A stretch of 39,119 bases of DNA from Phycisphaerae bacterium (GCA_030432255.1 JAUIHS010000033.1:1-39119), one strand, 5' to 3'; positions 16,617 to 24,321 are shown, numbered from the stretch's first letter. Numbers and translations: made by a program. The notes: generated by a model from the sequence alone, not told the origin.

Positions 16617-16668
16617 CTCTAAGACTCCTCTCCTACGGTGCCGTGTCTGGCGTCCGCCCCCTCAGGTT

Positions 16669-17298
16669 CTATCGCTCCGGCAACTCTCGCCGAATCTCGA
16701 TTCTGATTCCGTCCTTCTCCACGACGATGGCATGGGCCAGCACTTCGCGGAGAACGAATCCTCTCAACTCCTGTCCAACACTCAGCATCTGGCGATCCCT
16801 GCCGCCCGACCCATGTGTCTGAATCACGGCAATCGGTTTCGCACCGACCAGCGTGCTCTGCAATGTGAACGCCCGCTTTGCTTCCCGAACCAGGCGTTCC
16901 CGCTTCTCTTCCGGAGTAAGCTCTTTCTCCGTCTGAGATTCGGGCGGTTTTGATCCGGACTTTCCTGAATTCCCACGGTCCTCCTGTACAGGGGGGGGCG
17001 GCGATGGGAAGTGATCCTCGTCGAACGTGAATACATTCCGCTCCAGCGGGCCGGAACGAAGGATTGAGACCGGGGCGCCCCCCTGTTCGAGCAGGTTGTT
17101 GTCCAGCGCCTTGTTCACGCGAGCTGATGCGGAACGTTCCGAACCATCGCCCGCTCCGGCGCTGGCCATGTTCGGCCCGGAACGCAACGCAACCCGGATC
17201 CCCATGACGGCGAGGATGACGAGGAGTGCGGCCAGGAGTGATGCCTTCTGCGGATTCGTGGTGATGCGGACCCACCAGGTCTTGAACGTTCGATTCAT
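16669..17298 (-). CDS. PilP/GspC-like inner-membrane connector protein
   Basis: A 209-aa bitopic protein with one transmembrane segment (about 18-38) and a periplasmic Pro-rich linker (SPPPPVQ). Its C-terminal domain has STLVGAKPIAVI ... LSVGQELRGFVLREVLAHAIVVEKDG, which resembles the HR/PilP beta-domain (LVG...AI...V..G..L.G..L..I....V.L...G). That domain links the inner-membrane PilN/PilO complex to the secretin. Its place between pilO and gspD fits. A highly acidic/basic segment (about 118-145, TEKELTPEEKRERLVREAKR) separates linker from domain. The ATG overlaps the pilO stop by one base (TGATG). Confidence 0.8.
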   Translation of the reverse strand: MNRTFKTWWVRITTNPQKASLLAALLVILAVMGIRVALRSGPNMASAGAGDGSERSASARVNKALDNNLLEQGGAPVSILRSGPLERNVFTFDEDHFPSPPPPVQEDRGNSGKSGSKPPESQTEKELTPEEKRERLVREAKRAFTLQSTLVGAKPIAVIQTHGSGGRDRQMLSVGQELRGFVLREVLAHAIVVEKDGIRIEIRRELPER

Positions 17299-17870
17299 CA
17301 GGACTTCTCCCCGTCCTCATCCGAGTCGCGCGGTGCGAAGAACACGTCCATGGTCAGTGTCGCTTCCACGACACCCGAGCGATCCAGGTCGCGTGCACGG
17401 TCGTTGTCGTTGCCGACACGCAGGCGTCGAACACGGATCAGGCGATCCATGGACTCAATCTCGGCCAGTGCACCAAAGACACTCATGAACTCGCCCTTGA
17501 TCATCACCGTCATGGGAATCGAAGAGGCGCGCTTCGAGTCGGTCGCGGCACCCATCTTGATCTCCCGCTCCAGCAGGTTCTTGTCGTTGAGGATGGTCGT
17601 CAGGGCATGCATCAGTCCGGCGATGTTGCTCTCCTCGGGGATGGGTGTCATCCGCCCTTCGCCGAAGTCACGCAGCGAGTCGAGTCGCTCAGACAGGTCT
17701 TCAAGCAGGTCCGGATCGTCCTGGGACGCCACCACTTCCTGGTGCAGGGAGGTGATCTCTGAACGGAGTTGCGTCGAGCGTCGCCATGCGGGCAGAACGA
17801 CCAGCAGCGCCGTGGCACCGATCAGAAGCAGCCAGCCGCCTCCGAACCACAGTGTCAGATGACGACTCAT
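17298..17870 (-). CDS. pilO: PilO-like inner-membrane alignment protein
   Basis: A 190-aa bitopic membrane protein: short cytoplasmic end, transmembrane helix (about 8-28), periplasmic coiled coil (about 30-72), then a ferredoxin-like PilO/GspM-type domain. The region SIPMTVMIKGEFMSVFGALAEIESMDRLIRV is typical of PilO (small strand-helix unit). PilO pairs with PilN to form the periplasmic ring connecting the cytoplasmic PilM ring to PilP and the secretin. Starts inside the pilN stop (ATGA overlap) and its stop overlaps the next start. Called by size, topology and gene order more than by strict motifs. Confidence 0.82.
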   Translation of the reverse strand: MSRHLTLWFGGGWLLLIGATALLVVLPAWRRSTQLRSEITSLHQEVVASQDDPDLLEDLSERLDSLRDFGEGRMTPIPEESNIAGLMHALTTILNDKNLLEREIKMGAATDSKRASSIPMTVMIKGEFMSVFGALAEIESMDRLIRVRRLRVGNDNDRARDLDRSGVVEATLTMDVFFAPRDSDEDGEKS

Positions 17871-18505
17871 TCGCCGACCTCCGCAGTTGCGTCAACAAAC
17901 GCGTACCGGGACGACAGGTCGACCTGGCAGGTCATGCGGAAGGCGCGGCCGTCCACGCCATCGATGTCACGCTGCTTGGAGAAGTCAAGCACAACCGATC
18001 CGAAGAGCGCGTGTGTGTCCAGTCCGGATACGAAGGTCGCCGCTTCCATGTCATTGACGACCACCCCCTCGACTTCGACCAGAAGACGAGTCTTGACTTC
18101 ATCTTTCCCCTTCTTGTCCCTGGAACGCTTGCGCTCCTCGCGGGGGGTGAAGGTCAGGCCGGTCAGCGTGACGGAGCTCGGTGTGACCGCCGCGATCTCA
18201 TTGACCACTTCCGACATCCGTACGGGCCAGGCCAGTTCGGTGTACCGCTCGATCCGTGTCTCAACCTCGTTGATCTCGTCGACCAGTTTCTGAGCCGCGA
18301 CGTTGCGCTCCCAGTTCTCCTGGACCCGGGCCGAGAGCTTGTCACGCTCGACGACCAGGGAGCCGCGGCCGGCGCTGACCATCATGAATGCCAGCCAGAG
18401 CATGACAATGGTGCACGCATACATGGCGATCCAGCGTCGTACCGTCTGGCGACGTCGAAGGGTCTCCCGGCAATTCGCTGGCAGAAGATTGATCGTTGAA
18501 TTCAC
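17867..18505 (-). CDS. pilN: PilN-like inner-membrane assembly protein
   Basis: A 212-aa bitopic protein. The cytoplasmic N-terminus MNSTINLLP contains the conserved INLLP motif that docks into PilM. A transmembrane helix (about 26-46), a coiled coil (about 50-85) and a periplasmic domain with the PilN-type ITPSSVTLTGLTF-like strand (here AVTPSSVTLTGLTF, about 130-143) follow. The GTG start overlaps the pilM stop by four bases (GTGA), and its own stop overlaps pilO. The order pilM-pilN-pilO-pilP-secretin is the standard alignment subcomplex operon. Confidence 0.9.
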   Translation of the reverse strand: MNSTINLLPANCRETLRRRQTVRRWIAMYACTIVMLWLAFMMVSAGRGSLVVERDKLSARVQENWERNVAAQKLVDEINEVETRIERYTELAWPVRMSEVVNEIAAVTPSSVTLTGLTFTPREERKRSRDKKGKDEVKTRLLVEVEGVVVNDMEAATFVSGLDTHALFGSVVLDFSKQRDIDGVDGRAFRMTCQVDLSSRYAFVDATAEVGE

Positions 18506-19698
18506 GCCGCCCTCCGAGGCTTCTGAGCCGGCTTGGCAGAGGCGTCTCCGGCAAGTCGTCGGCGCCTTCTGCGATCAGCGGAGCGGGATGCAGCCTGATC
18601 GAGTGGGCTCATGCACAGGCCGGCGGCGACAGACCACTCGGGACCGGCGATCTCACGGTCCGGGCAGCCTGCGAGTCCGGCACGGTCAACGTGCTCGAGC
18701 GGTTGCCCGACCTCAGTGGTGAGGTGCAGCGTGTCCTTGAGAAACTCGATCAGTCGGGGTTCACCGGCCTCGCCACCGATCACGACACATCGCTCCGGGC
18801 GGGCGCCGCGGAACGTGACGCCGTAGTAACGAAGACACAGCGACAGCTCGTGCGCCAGTTCATCCATGATCGGGCGGACCGCCTCGAAGATGGCGCGATC
18901 GACACGGTATTCGAGCGGCGATTCCTCTCGCCCACTCAGCGACGCAACCTTGCGCTGCCGACGTAGATCGTGCACCGTGGAAGGCTCGATGCCGAGCCGT
19001 TCCGCCGCGGCCCGCGTCATGCGGTCTCCGCCGATGGCGAGCGGCTTGTGGAAGACGACATGACTGCCGCGCAACAGCGAAACGCCCGTCGATGTGCGCC
19101 CGATGTCGACCAGCAGGCGGACGACATCCATATCGGAGGTCCGCCGGTATCGCCGACTGAAGCAGCGGCCTGCAGCGAGGAATCCGGGCTCGACCGCCTG
19201 GGGGCGCAGTCCCTGTCCCGCAAGTTCGAGGATCAGTTGTTCCAGTGGTTCGAGGCGCGTCCCGACGATGATGATTTCGTCGTTGGACTGATCTCCCTGG
19301 CGGACCTCTCCGGCACGGATCCAGTCCACCTCGAGATCCCCGTCATCATCCTTGAATCCGAGACGCTGGCGGGCGTCATGCGAGATGGCCCGGGTCACTT
19401 CATCGTCATTCATGGCGACCTGGCGGATAGCGCGGATGCGGAGCAGGCGGTCGTCGAGCGAGAGGACGCAGTCACGTCCGATGAAGCCGGTGGCCCCCAC
19501 GCGCTGCTGGATCTCATTGGCGATCGAGACGCAGTTGGCGTCGCTGAGTTGCGGGTCGGAGCCATCCCGCTCGATCTTGGTGGAGGCGATGAGCGAGAGG
19601 CGGCCGCGGCGATGGCGAAACTGCACCATGCGCACGCCGGACGAGCCGATATCGATTCCGATCGGCAGGCAGCCTGGTTGGCGAATGAACCCGAACAC
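18502..19698 (-). CDS. pilM: PilM-like actin-fold cytoplasmic assembly protein
   Basis: A 398-aa actin-like ATP-binding protein of the PilM family. The N-terminal phosphate-1 loop reads GIDIGSSGVRMVQF (14-27), followed by the FtsA/PilM-type domains; DIGRTSTGVSLL is the phosphate-2 region and VIGGEAGEPRLIEFL the adenosine motif region. It forms the cytoplasmic ring beneath the pilus base and recruits PilN. The C-terminal 35 residues are strongly basic (RSADRRRRRR) and probably disordered. GTG start at 19698 with GGAGAGGAG about ten bases upstream. The gene is 46 bases after the GspH-type pseudopilin gene. Confidence 0.9.
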   Translation of the reverse strand: MFGFIRQPGCLPIGIDIGSSGVRMVQFRHRRGRLSLIASTKIERDGSDPQLSDANCVSIANEIQQRVGATGFIGRDCVLSLDDRLLRIRAIRQVAMNDDEVTRAISHDARQRLGFKDDDGDLEVDWIRAGEVRQGDQSNDEIIIVGTRLEPLEQLILELAGQGLRPQAVEPGFLAAGRCFSRRYRRTSDMDVVRLLVDIGRTSTGVSLLRGSHVVFHKPLAIGGDRMTRAAAERLGIEPSTVHDLRRQRKVASLSGREESPLEYRVDRAIFEAVRPIMDELAHELSLCLRYYGVTFRGARPERCVVIGGEAGEPRLIEFLKDTLHLTTEVGQPLEHVDRAGLAGCPDREIAGPEWSVAAGLCMSPLDQAASRSADRRRRRRLAGDASAKPAQKPRRAA

Positions 19699-19744
19699 CC
19701 TGGTCTTGCTCCTCTCCGGTTGGCCGACGCGTCAGATCGGCGGT

Positions 19745-20440
19745 TCAGTCTTCGATGCGTTCCACCGTGATTCGCCCGGTGAACGGGAGCACCGTGACCA
19801 GGTAGGAGGAATCGATTCCATCGACCTGCACTGTGCCGCCATTTCCGGGATCAGGTCCGTCCAGTTCTGCGATGGGACCCCCGAGTTCATCGAAGATCAG
19901 GAGCACATCGCCGTTGAAGTCGGCGGCGGTGATCGTGGCGCCCCCGTACATTTCGTCGTCGAAGTTTCGTCCCAGTGGCCGGTCGGGATCACCGGGGTCG
20001 TAGATGAGATCAGTCTCGAGGTTGAGTTCGGCACCGTTGACCTGTGTGAGCACGTAGCCGTTTCCGCTGACCACTTCCCATCCGCTCGAGGTGGCGAGCG
20101 GCACCTTGCCGAACCAGATTGCGCGGCGCGACTGGAATGCCATGGCATCGCCCTGGGCAAAGGTCATGTCGGCCACCATGGTGCGCACGGCGCTCTGCAC
20201 ACGCAGCGCACCAGTCGATGTCATGGCCGGGATGACAAGCGCTCCGGCGAGCCCGAGAACGGCAACGGTGATCAGGAGTTCGATCAGCGTGAAGGCACGG
20301 ACGCGGCGGCGGACGCGCTTCTTGAGATCACCGGGATTGGATCTCCGATGGCGTGGTACGTCCCGCCGGTTTCCTGCGTGTTCGCGTTGAACACGGGACT
20401 CATCCTGCTGTCCCTTTCGCTCGGGCCTGGGCTTATCCAT
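19745..20440 (-). CDS. GspH-type minor pseudopilin with unusually long basic leader
   Basis: A 231-aa prepilin with the class III signal RAFTLIELLITVAVLGLAGALVIP, followed by a GspH/FimT-like globular domain containing the helix that ends MVADMTFAQGDAMAF. The residue before the cleavage site is Ala, not the usual Gly, and Glu5 is present (FTLIE). Start is set at 20440 because GGAG lies eight bases upstream and no other ATG, GTG or TTG exists between it and the pilin motif. The resulting 49-residue Arg/Lys-rich leader is far longer than the typical 5-25. A hairpin GTGCCC/GGGCAC (20464-20486) lies just upstream. Minor pseudopilins of this type sit at the pseudopilus tip. Confidence 0.85.
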   Translation of the reverse strand: MDKPRPERKGQQDESRVQREHAGNRRDVPRHRRSNPGDLKKRVRRRVRAFTLIELLITVAVLGLAGALVIPAMTSTGALRVQSAVRTMVADMTFAQGDAMAFQSRRAIWFGKVPLATSSGWEVVSGNGYVLTQVNGAELNLETDLIYDPGDPDRPLGRNFDDEMYGGATITAADFNGDVLLIFDELGGPIAELDGPDPGNGGTVQVDGIDSSYLVTVLPFTGRITVERIED

Positions 20441-20601
20441 CGAAGTCGCTCCAATCGCGTGCGGTGCCCATGTACAGCGAGGGCACACGTTCCGTACATC
20501 GGACACCCGGGACCCGGACGTAAGCGGGTTGTGCAAAGGGGAGAGGACGGTTGAAATGCTCGGCGGGCTGCAGTCCGATACTCATCGGGAAACCGAGCTT
20601 C

Positions 20602-21069
20602 TCACTCCTCGATCTCGTGATGGAGCTCGTTGGTGACATCGTTGAATCCGGCGGCGAAGAACTCGATACGCGCACCGGTGCTGTTGAAGTACCAGCCTGT
20701 CTCGCTCTCGGAGTCCATGGCAATGGCATCCTCGAGGGTGCCCTCAAGCAGGACCGTCTGCCCGGTGTAGGGGTTCATTGGTTCGTTCTTGAGGTAGTTC
20801 TCGGACACCATGATGCCCCACCCGTTCTGCTCTCCGTCTTCACCGAGTGGTGAATCCGAGTCGGAAGTCGGGAACTGACCCCAGTTGGTGGCGCGATAGA
20901 GTTCGACCTGGTTGTCGATGTGCTGCAGTTGTCGCAGGAGTGTCGACTTGGTCGCGTCGCTGACAGTGGTCGTGAAGTTCGCGACCACAAGGGCAGACAG
21001 GATTCCCAGGATGACCACAACGATCAGAATCTCGACCAGTGTGAAGCCATGGCGGCGTGCGGGATACAT
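20602..21069 (-). CDS. GspG-type pseudopilin 1
   Basis: A 155-aa major-pseudopilin-like protein with leader MYPARRHG cleaved before FTLVEILIVVVILGILSA. Glu5 is present and a helical stalk follows. The globular part has LYRATNWGQFP and NGWGIMVSENYLKNEPMNPYTG, close to the sequence of the neighbouring pseudopilin (about NGWG...SYL.EEP.N.YTG), so the two are tandem duplicates. SD AGGAGG eight bases before the ATG. Transcribed after the gspG-type 2 gene across a hairpin (21140-21169). Confidence 0.93.
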   Translation of the reverse strand: MYPARRHGFTLVEILIVVVILGILSALVVANFTTTVSDATKSTLLRQLQHIDNQVELYRATNWGQFPTSDSDSPLGEDGEQNGWGIMVSENYLKNEPMNPYTGQTVLLEGTLEDAIAMDSESETGWYFNSTGARIEFFAAGFNDVTNELHHEIEE

Positions 21070-21129
21070 GTTGTCGTCCTCCTGAACCTGTGCCCTCCCA
21101 TGGGCTGGGTCTCGGACAACTGGTCTTCG

Positions 21130-21169
21130 CCGAATGAAAGCGACCGAACCCCGTTGAGGATCCGGTCGC
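21130..21169 (-). terminator. Hairpin between the tandem pseudopilin genes, possible partial terminator or mRNA stabiliser
   Basis: A perfect 7-bp stem (21140-21146 GCGACCG with 21163-21169 CGGTCGC) with a 16-nt loop. Read on the minus strand it is followed by TTTCATTC, a short T-rich tail. It sits between the first, presumably more abundant pseudopilin and all downstream genes, where it could lower or stabilise downstream expression. Confidence 0.4.
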
Positions 21170-21203
21170 GTCTGTTCGTTCAGTGAGAGTCAGCAGAGGC
21201 AGA

Positions 21204-21680
21204 TCATTCCTCTTCTTCCTCTTCCTCTTCCTCTTCACCACCGAAGGTGTCTTCGTGGGCGAGGGCATTGTTGTCCGGGTCGTACGCAGTCGCGAAGACT
21301 TCGTACGAGGTTTCGTCATAGTTCCAGCCCGTCACGCTGTCGCGAGTACCCGCGAGGGCGGCGGCGGAGCCGCCGGCCGCGATTGCGGTGGAGCCGGTGT
21401 AGCCGTTGTACGGCTCTTCCTTGAGGTAGGACCCGCTGACGAGGTCACCCCAACCGTTGTTCTCCTCGCCGTCACCCAGGGCGGGGAAGTCGCCCGAGTT
21501 CCGGACACGATAGAGCTCCATCTGGCTGCTGATCGTCTGGAGCTGGCTCTGGAGAGCACCCTTGACGGCTTCGTTGCTGGCGTTCGTGAACTGAGGCACG
21601 ACGATCGCAGCGAGGATGCCGAGGATGACCACCACGATGAGAATCTCAACAAGCGTAAAACCTGACCTACGCATTCGCAT
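21204..21680 (-). CDS. GspG-type pseudopilin 2 with poly-glutamate tail
   Basis: First gene of the secretion cluster: a 158-aa pseudopilin, leader MRMRRSG then FTLVEILIVVVILGILAA, with Glu5 in place. The globular half has LYRVRNSGDFPALGDGEENNGWGDL and SGSYLKEEPYNGYTG, matching its tandem neighbour. The protein ends GGEEEEEEEEEE: ten consecutive Glu residues encoded by a CTCTTC-type simple repeat. An acidic tail of this kind is not usual in GspG. ATG at 21680 has AAGGAG seven bases upstream. The position and strong ribosome site suggest it is the major subunit. Confidence 0.94.
   Translation of the reverse strand: MRMRRSGFTLVEILIVVVILGILAAIVVPQFTNASNEAVKGALQSQLQTISSQMELYRVRNSGDFPALGDGEENNGWGDLVSGSYLKEEPYNGYTGSTAIAAGGSAAALAGTRDSVTGWNYDETSYEVFATAYDPDNNALAHEDTFGGEEEEEEEEEE
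21207..21236 (-). repeat. CTCTTC-type simple repeat encoding ten glutamates
   Basis: Alternating CTC/TTC triplets (GAG/GAA on the coding strand) form a 30-base microsatellite directly before the stop codon. Slippage would add or remove Glu residues or shift frame and change the tail. Confidence 0.8.
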
Positions 21681-22018
21681 GAGGACACTCCTTGAAGAAG
21701 GGACGTGCGGACCTCACCGCACCATTCCTGTTGACTCGCGACAGGAGGTCCGCTCCTGCCTTCCAAAAACCCGACGGCCAGACTCTCGCCTGCCCCCGAC
21801 GGGCACATTCCAGTGGTCGCTGTGCCCCACCACCTGGAACGCTGCTCAACCCGAGCACTCGAAACATCGAATCCACAGCCCCCTTGCTCCAGTCCCAAGG
21901 CCTTGTCATATGAGTCTGCGCGTCTCCTAGCAGGCGCAACCGTCAGGACCCCACGTTTCGACGTCCTGTAAGTCAGATCCACGCCGTTTCAGTGACGGAT
22001 CCAGACCCGGCGCGCACG
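21681..22018 (-). promoter_or_regulatory. Non-coding leader/promoter region of the pseudopilin cluster
   Basis: No credible gene lies here. On the minus strand the stretch separates the terminator of the HEAT-repeat gene from the first pseudopilin and must contain the promoter of the ~15 kb cluster. I see no convincing -35/-10 pair or sigma54 site. Structure is evident: a 7-bp stem GGGCACA/TGTGCCC (21801-21807 with 21821-21827), a bulged hairpin around 21944-21967 (CAGGAC...GTCCTG), and the complex stem 21697-21763. Confidence 0.5.
21697..21763 (-). promoter_or_regulatory. Long stem-loop immediately upstream of the first pseudopilin's ribosome-binding site
   Basis: GCGGACCTC (21707-21715) pairs perfectly with GAGGTCCGC (21745-21753). 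An outer GAAGG/CCTTC stem (21697-21701 with 21759-21763) is separated by a symmetric 5x5 internal loop, and an inner CTGT/ACAG (21728-21731 with 21741-21744) extends the top. The structure ends four bases before the Shine-Dalgarno (21688-21693). Confidence 0.5.
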
Positions 22019-22048
22019 AAAAGCCCGAGGCCGTTCGGGCCTCGGGCT
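22019..22048 (-). terminator. Rho-independent terminator of the HEAT-repeat gene
   Basis: Perfect 11-bp GC-rich stem (22022-22032 AGCCCGAGGCC with 22038-22048 GGCCTCGGGCT), 5-nt loop, followed on the minus strand by TTTT (22022-22019). It lies 26 bases past the stop codon of the HEAT-repeat gene. Confidence 0.8.
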
Positions 22049-22073
22049 CGTCAAGATCATCTGGTTCAGGGAC

Positions 22074-24275
22074 TTACTGATTCAGGATCAGCGAGACGAG
22101 TTCGTCCCGAGGCAGGTTCAGGGCACCGATCAGAGCGGCGGCAACCGTCGCCTCGCGATCGTCCCCATAATCTGCGATGTCCATCAGTTCCTCGACGTGA
22201 CGTGACTCAAGCAGGTTACCGAACCGCTTGGCCGAAGAGATCATCTTCTCAAGCAGGACCACCTGCTCTTCGTCGACACTGGAAAGCGCGGCGTCCATCA
22301 ACGCGATCTGGACGCGCTGCTGGCCGATGCGGGACAGCACGTCAGCGACCTCGATACGCACTTCGCCGGTCGTTTCCGAGAGTGCCGAGATGAGCGAGGG
22401 TGCCGCGTCCGCAACTTCCAGAACACCATTGCGGCTCACCGAGAGTTCGCGGAGGACGTTGAGGCACGCGATGGCGTACGCCTCGGCCTCGGCCTCTGTG
22501 ACAGGGCTGCCGGCTGCCTCTTCAACGAGCTGCCGCGCGCCTTCTCCGATTTCCTGAAGCGAGACACCTTCGCGGACCACACGAGTGAGTGGATCACCCG
22601 CGTAGGTCGAAGACATGCGATTCACGCCGTTGAAGCTCGTGATGCCCAGCACGGGGGTCGCAGCGAGGCGATTGCTCTGCCGTGCGGACTCGATCATGTC
22701 CTGGAGACGGTCCGGGGTGGTGCGTCCGATCATCAGATCGACACCGGCGACCTCGGAGATGGACTCCTCGGCATCGCGGAGAGTCTTGACAGGAGGAAGC
22801 ACCTCGTAGCCGCGGGATTCCAGCAGGGTACGGATCCGCTGTTGCTCTTCGAGATCGTCAGCGACCACAACCGCGTAACGAGTGCCCGCTTCGCGGATAG
22901 CGCTGGAGAGAAGCGGCACAACACGATCTGCTCCGTCGAAGCCACTCACCGGATTGGCGCTGCCGAGGGCCAGAGCGGCCTCGTACTGCACACGACGGTC
23001 CGGGTAGTAGAGCGCTTCGACAAGCGGGATCTGGCTGCCGAAGCCCTCGGCCAGATCAACGCCACTGGCACTGCGAGAGAGCGCTTCGATGGCCTTGCGG
23101 GCAAGCCGCGTGTCACGATCCTGGATCGCCCGGCGGAGCACTTCCTGCGAGGAGGGGGCGCCGGCGGCGACGGCGTAGTACATCGCATCGCGTCGTTCCG
23201 GACCGTATGCAGGGTTCTCGTAGCCTTCCGGCTGATCGAGTTCCCGGGAGAAGTTGGAAGCGAGCCAGAGAGCGAGGGCCCAGCGGTCGCTTCCATCCAG
23301 TTCGAGGGACTTCTCGGCGAGTTCCATGGCCCGCGCCTCGTGGTAGACCTCGGTGCGAATCGCAACCGGATAGAGGCCCGTATCGGGGCGGTACTCCCAG
23401 AGCAGCTGAAAATCCTCGCCGGCGAAACGGGTCAGGCTCGGCGGCTCGCCGTAGTAGTTCTCACCGAGTTCACGATACCGGGCGCCGAGGGGCGTGCCGT
23501 TGTCGTAGGTGCCCTCGATGTTGCGGATCGCGGCGACGGCGGCTTCGCGGACGGCGGCCGTCTCACCAGCGACCGACGCTTCGTACAGGTACGGGAGCGA
23601 CATGCGGTAGGGAATACGACCGAGAACGCGAATCACGGACTCGCCGACCTCCGGGGGCAACTGAGGCAGGGCTGCACAGAGCGGCGCCACCGCATTGGGT
23701 CCCAGCTTGCTGACCATCACCTCCTGGACTTCATTCTCAAGCAGCGGATTGCGCTGCGCGGTGAGAACACCAAGCAGGTGAGGGACGGCGTACTCGCCGG
23801 CGGCGGCGATGCGATCGCGGGCCAGCAACTGCGCCCGACGGTTCTGGGTCAGCAGGTCGATGTTGCGCCGGATCTCCTGCGGGTCGCGGGCGCGGGCCTT
23901 GCGACCGTCGTCATACAGTTCGAAGAGTGAGGCGCCGAGCGACTCAAGTTCCGTGCGACGCTGTGATCGACGGTAGGCCTCATCAAAGCGCGCTTCGAGT
24001 CGAGGGTCGCTCTCCACGACGTCGACGAATTCCACCGGCGTGATGCCGAGGTTCAGGAGCGCCTGGGCGTTCGCTGCGGCGAGGTCGAACTGCGCGACCG
24101 TGATGTAATGGATGTAGTCCTTCAGCAGGAGCGCCGGGTCACGGGGCGCCTCTTCGGAATCCTGACCGAGAACGGGCGCTGTCGTCACCGAGGCGCCGAG
24201 GCCCATGGCCAACACACCAGCCACGCACAGCGGCCGGAGAGGCCGGATCCAACGATCTTTCCGCATGCTCAGCAA
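22074..24275 (-). CDS. Exported HEAT-repeat protein with embedded degenerate receiver domain
   Basis: A ~733-aa protein of unknown role. A basic n-region and hydrophobic core ending near APVLGQ (about residue 38) form a secretion signal. The rest is mostly helical HEAT-like repeats (for example AAVREAAVAAIRNIEG, RRVQYEAALALGSANP, VRIEVADVLSRIGQQ). A CheY-like segment is embedded at about 22518-22883: RYAVVVADDLEEQQRI keeps the acidic pair, but the phosphoacceptor strand reads VDLMIGRT, without the expected Asp, and the conserved Lys is not evident. This is therefore a pseudo-receiver, apparently in an exported protein. A TTG start at 24275 is chosen because AAGGAG lies seven bases upstream; ATG 24266 and GTG 24308 are alternatives. 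A terminator follows the gene. Confidence 0.85.
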   Translation of the reverse strand: MLSMRKDRWIRPLRPLCVAGVLAMGLGASVTTAPVLGQDSEEAPRDPALLLKDYIHYITVAQFDLAAANAQALLNLGITPVEFVDVVESDPRLEARFDEAYRRSQRRTELESLGASLFELYDDGRKARARDPQEIRRNIDLLTQNRRAQLLARDRIAAAGEYAVPHLLGVLTAQRNPLLENEVQEVMVSKLGPNAVAPLCAALPQLPPEVGESVIRVLGRIPYRMSLPYLYEASVAGETAAVREAAVAAIRNIEGTYDNGTPLGARYRELGENYYGEPPSLTRFAGEDFQLLWEYRPDTGLYPVAIRTEVYHEARAMELAEKSLELDGSDRWALALWLASNFSRELDQPEGYENPAYGPERRDAMYYAVAAGAPSSQEVLRRAIQDRDTRLARKAIEALSRSASGVDLAEGFGSQIPLVEALYYPDRRVQYEAALALGSANPVSGFDGADRVVPLLSSAIREAGTRYAVVVADDLEEQQRIRTLLESRGYEVLPPVKTLRDAEESISEVAGVDLMIGRTTPDRLQDMIESARQSNRLAATPVLGITSFNGVNRMSSTYAGDPLTRVVREGVSLQEIGEGARQLVEEAAGSPVTEAEAEAYAIACLNVLRELSVSRNGVLEVADAAPSLISALSETTGEVRIEVADVLSRIGQQRVQIALMDAALSSVDEEQVVLLEKMISSAKRFGNLLESRHVEELMDIADYGDDREATVAAALIGALNLPRDELVSLILNQ

Positions 24276-24303
24276 ATGTCTGCTCCTTCGCGGCAGGGTC
24301 ACT

Positions 24304-24321
24304 GACACTCAAGACACTCAA
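24304..24321. repeat. Tandem 9-bp direct repeat upstream of the HEAT-repeat gene
   Basis: GACACTCAA occurs twice without a gap. It lies in the divergent region between the HEAT-repeat gene (minus) and moeA (plus), about 30 bases before the former's start. It could be a regulator half-site pair; no known regulator is implied. Confidence 0.5.

Noticed and set aside
21681..22018. Cyclic-di-GMP (GEMM) riboswitch in the pseudopilin leader
   Set aside because: Looked for the conserved GEMM core on the minus strand and did not find it; hairpins are present but unassigned.
21681..22018. Sigma54-type promoter for the pseudopilin cluster
   Set aside because: No TGGCAC-N5-TTGC match; the GGGCACA element at 21801-21827 pairs as a hairpin but lacks the second half.
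22842..23930. 362-aa open frame antisense to the HEAT-repeat gene
   Set aside because: Composition is that of a mirrored coding strand; the opposite strand has clear HEAT repeats and a terminator.
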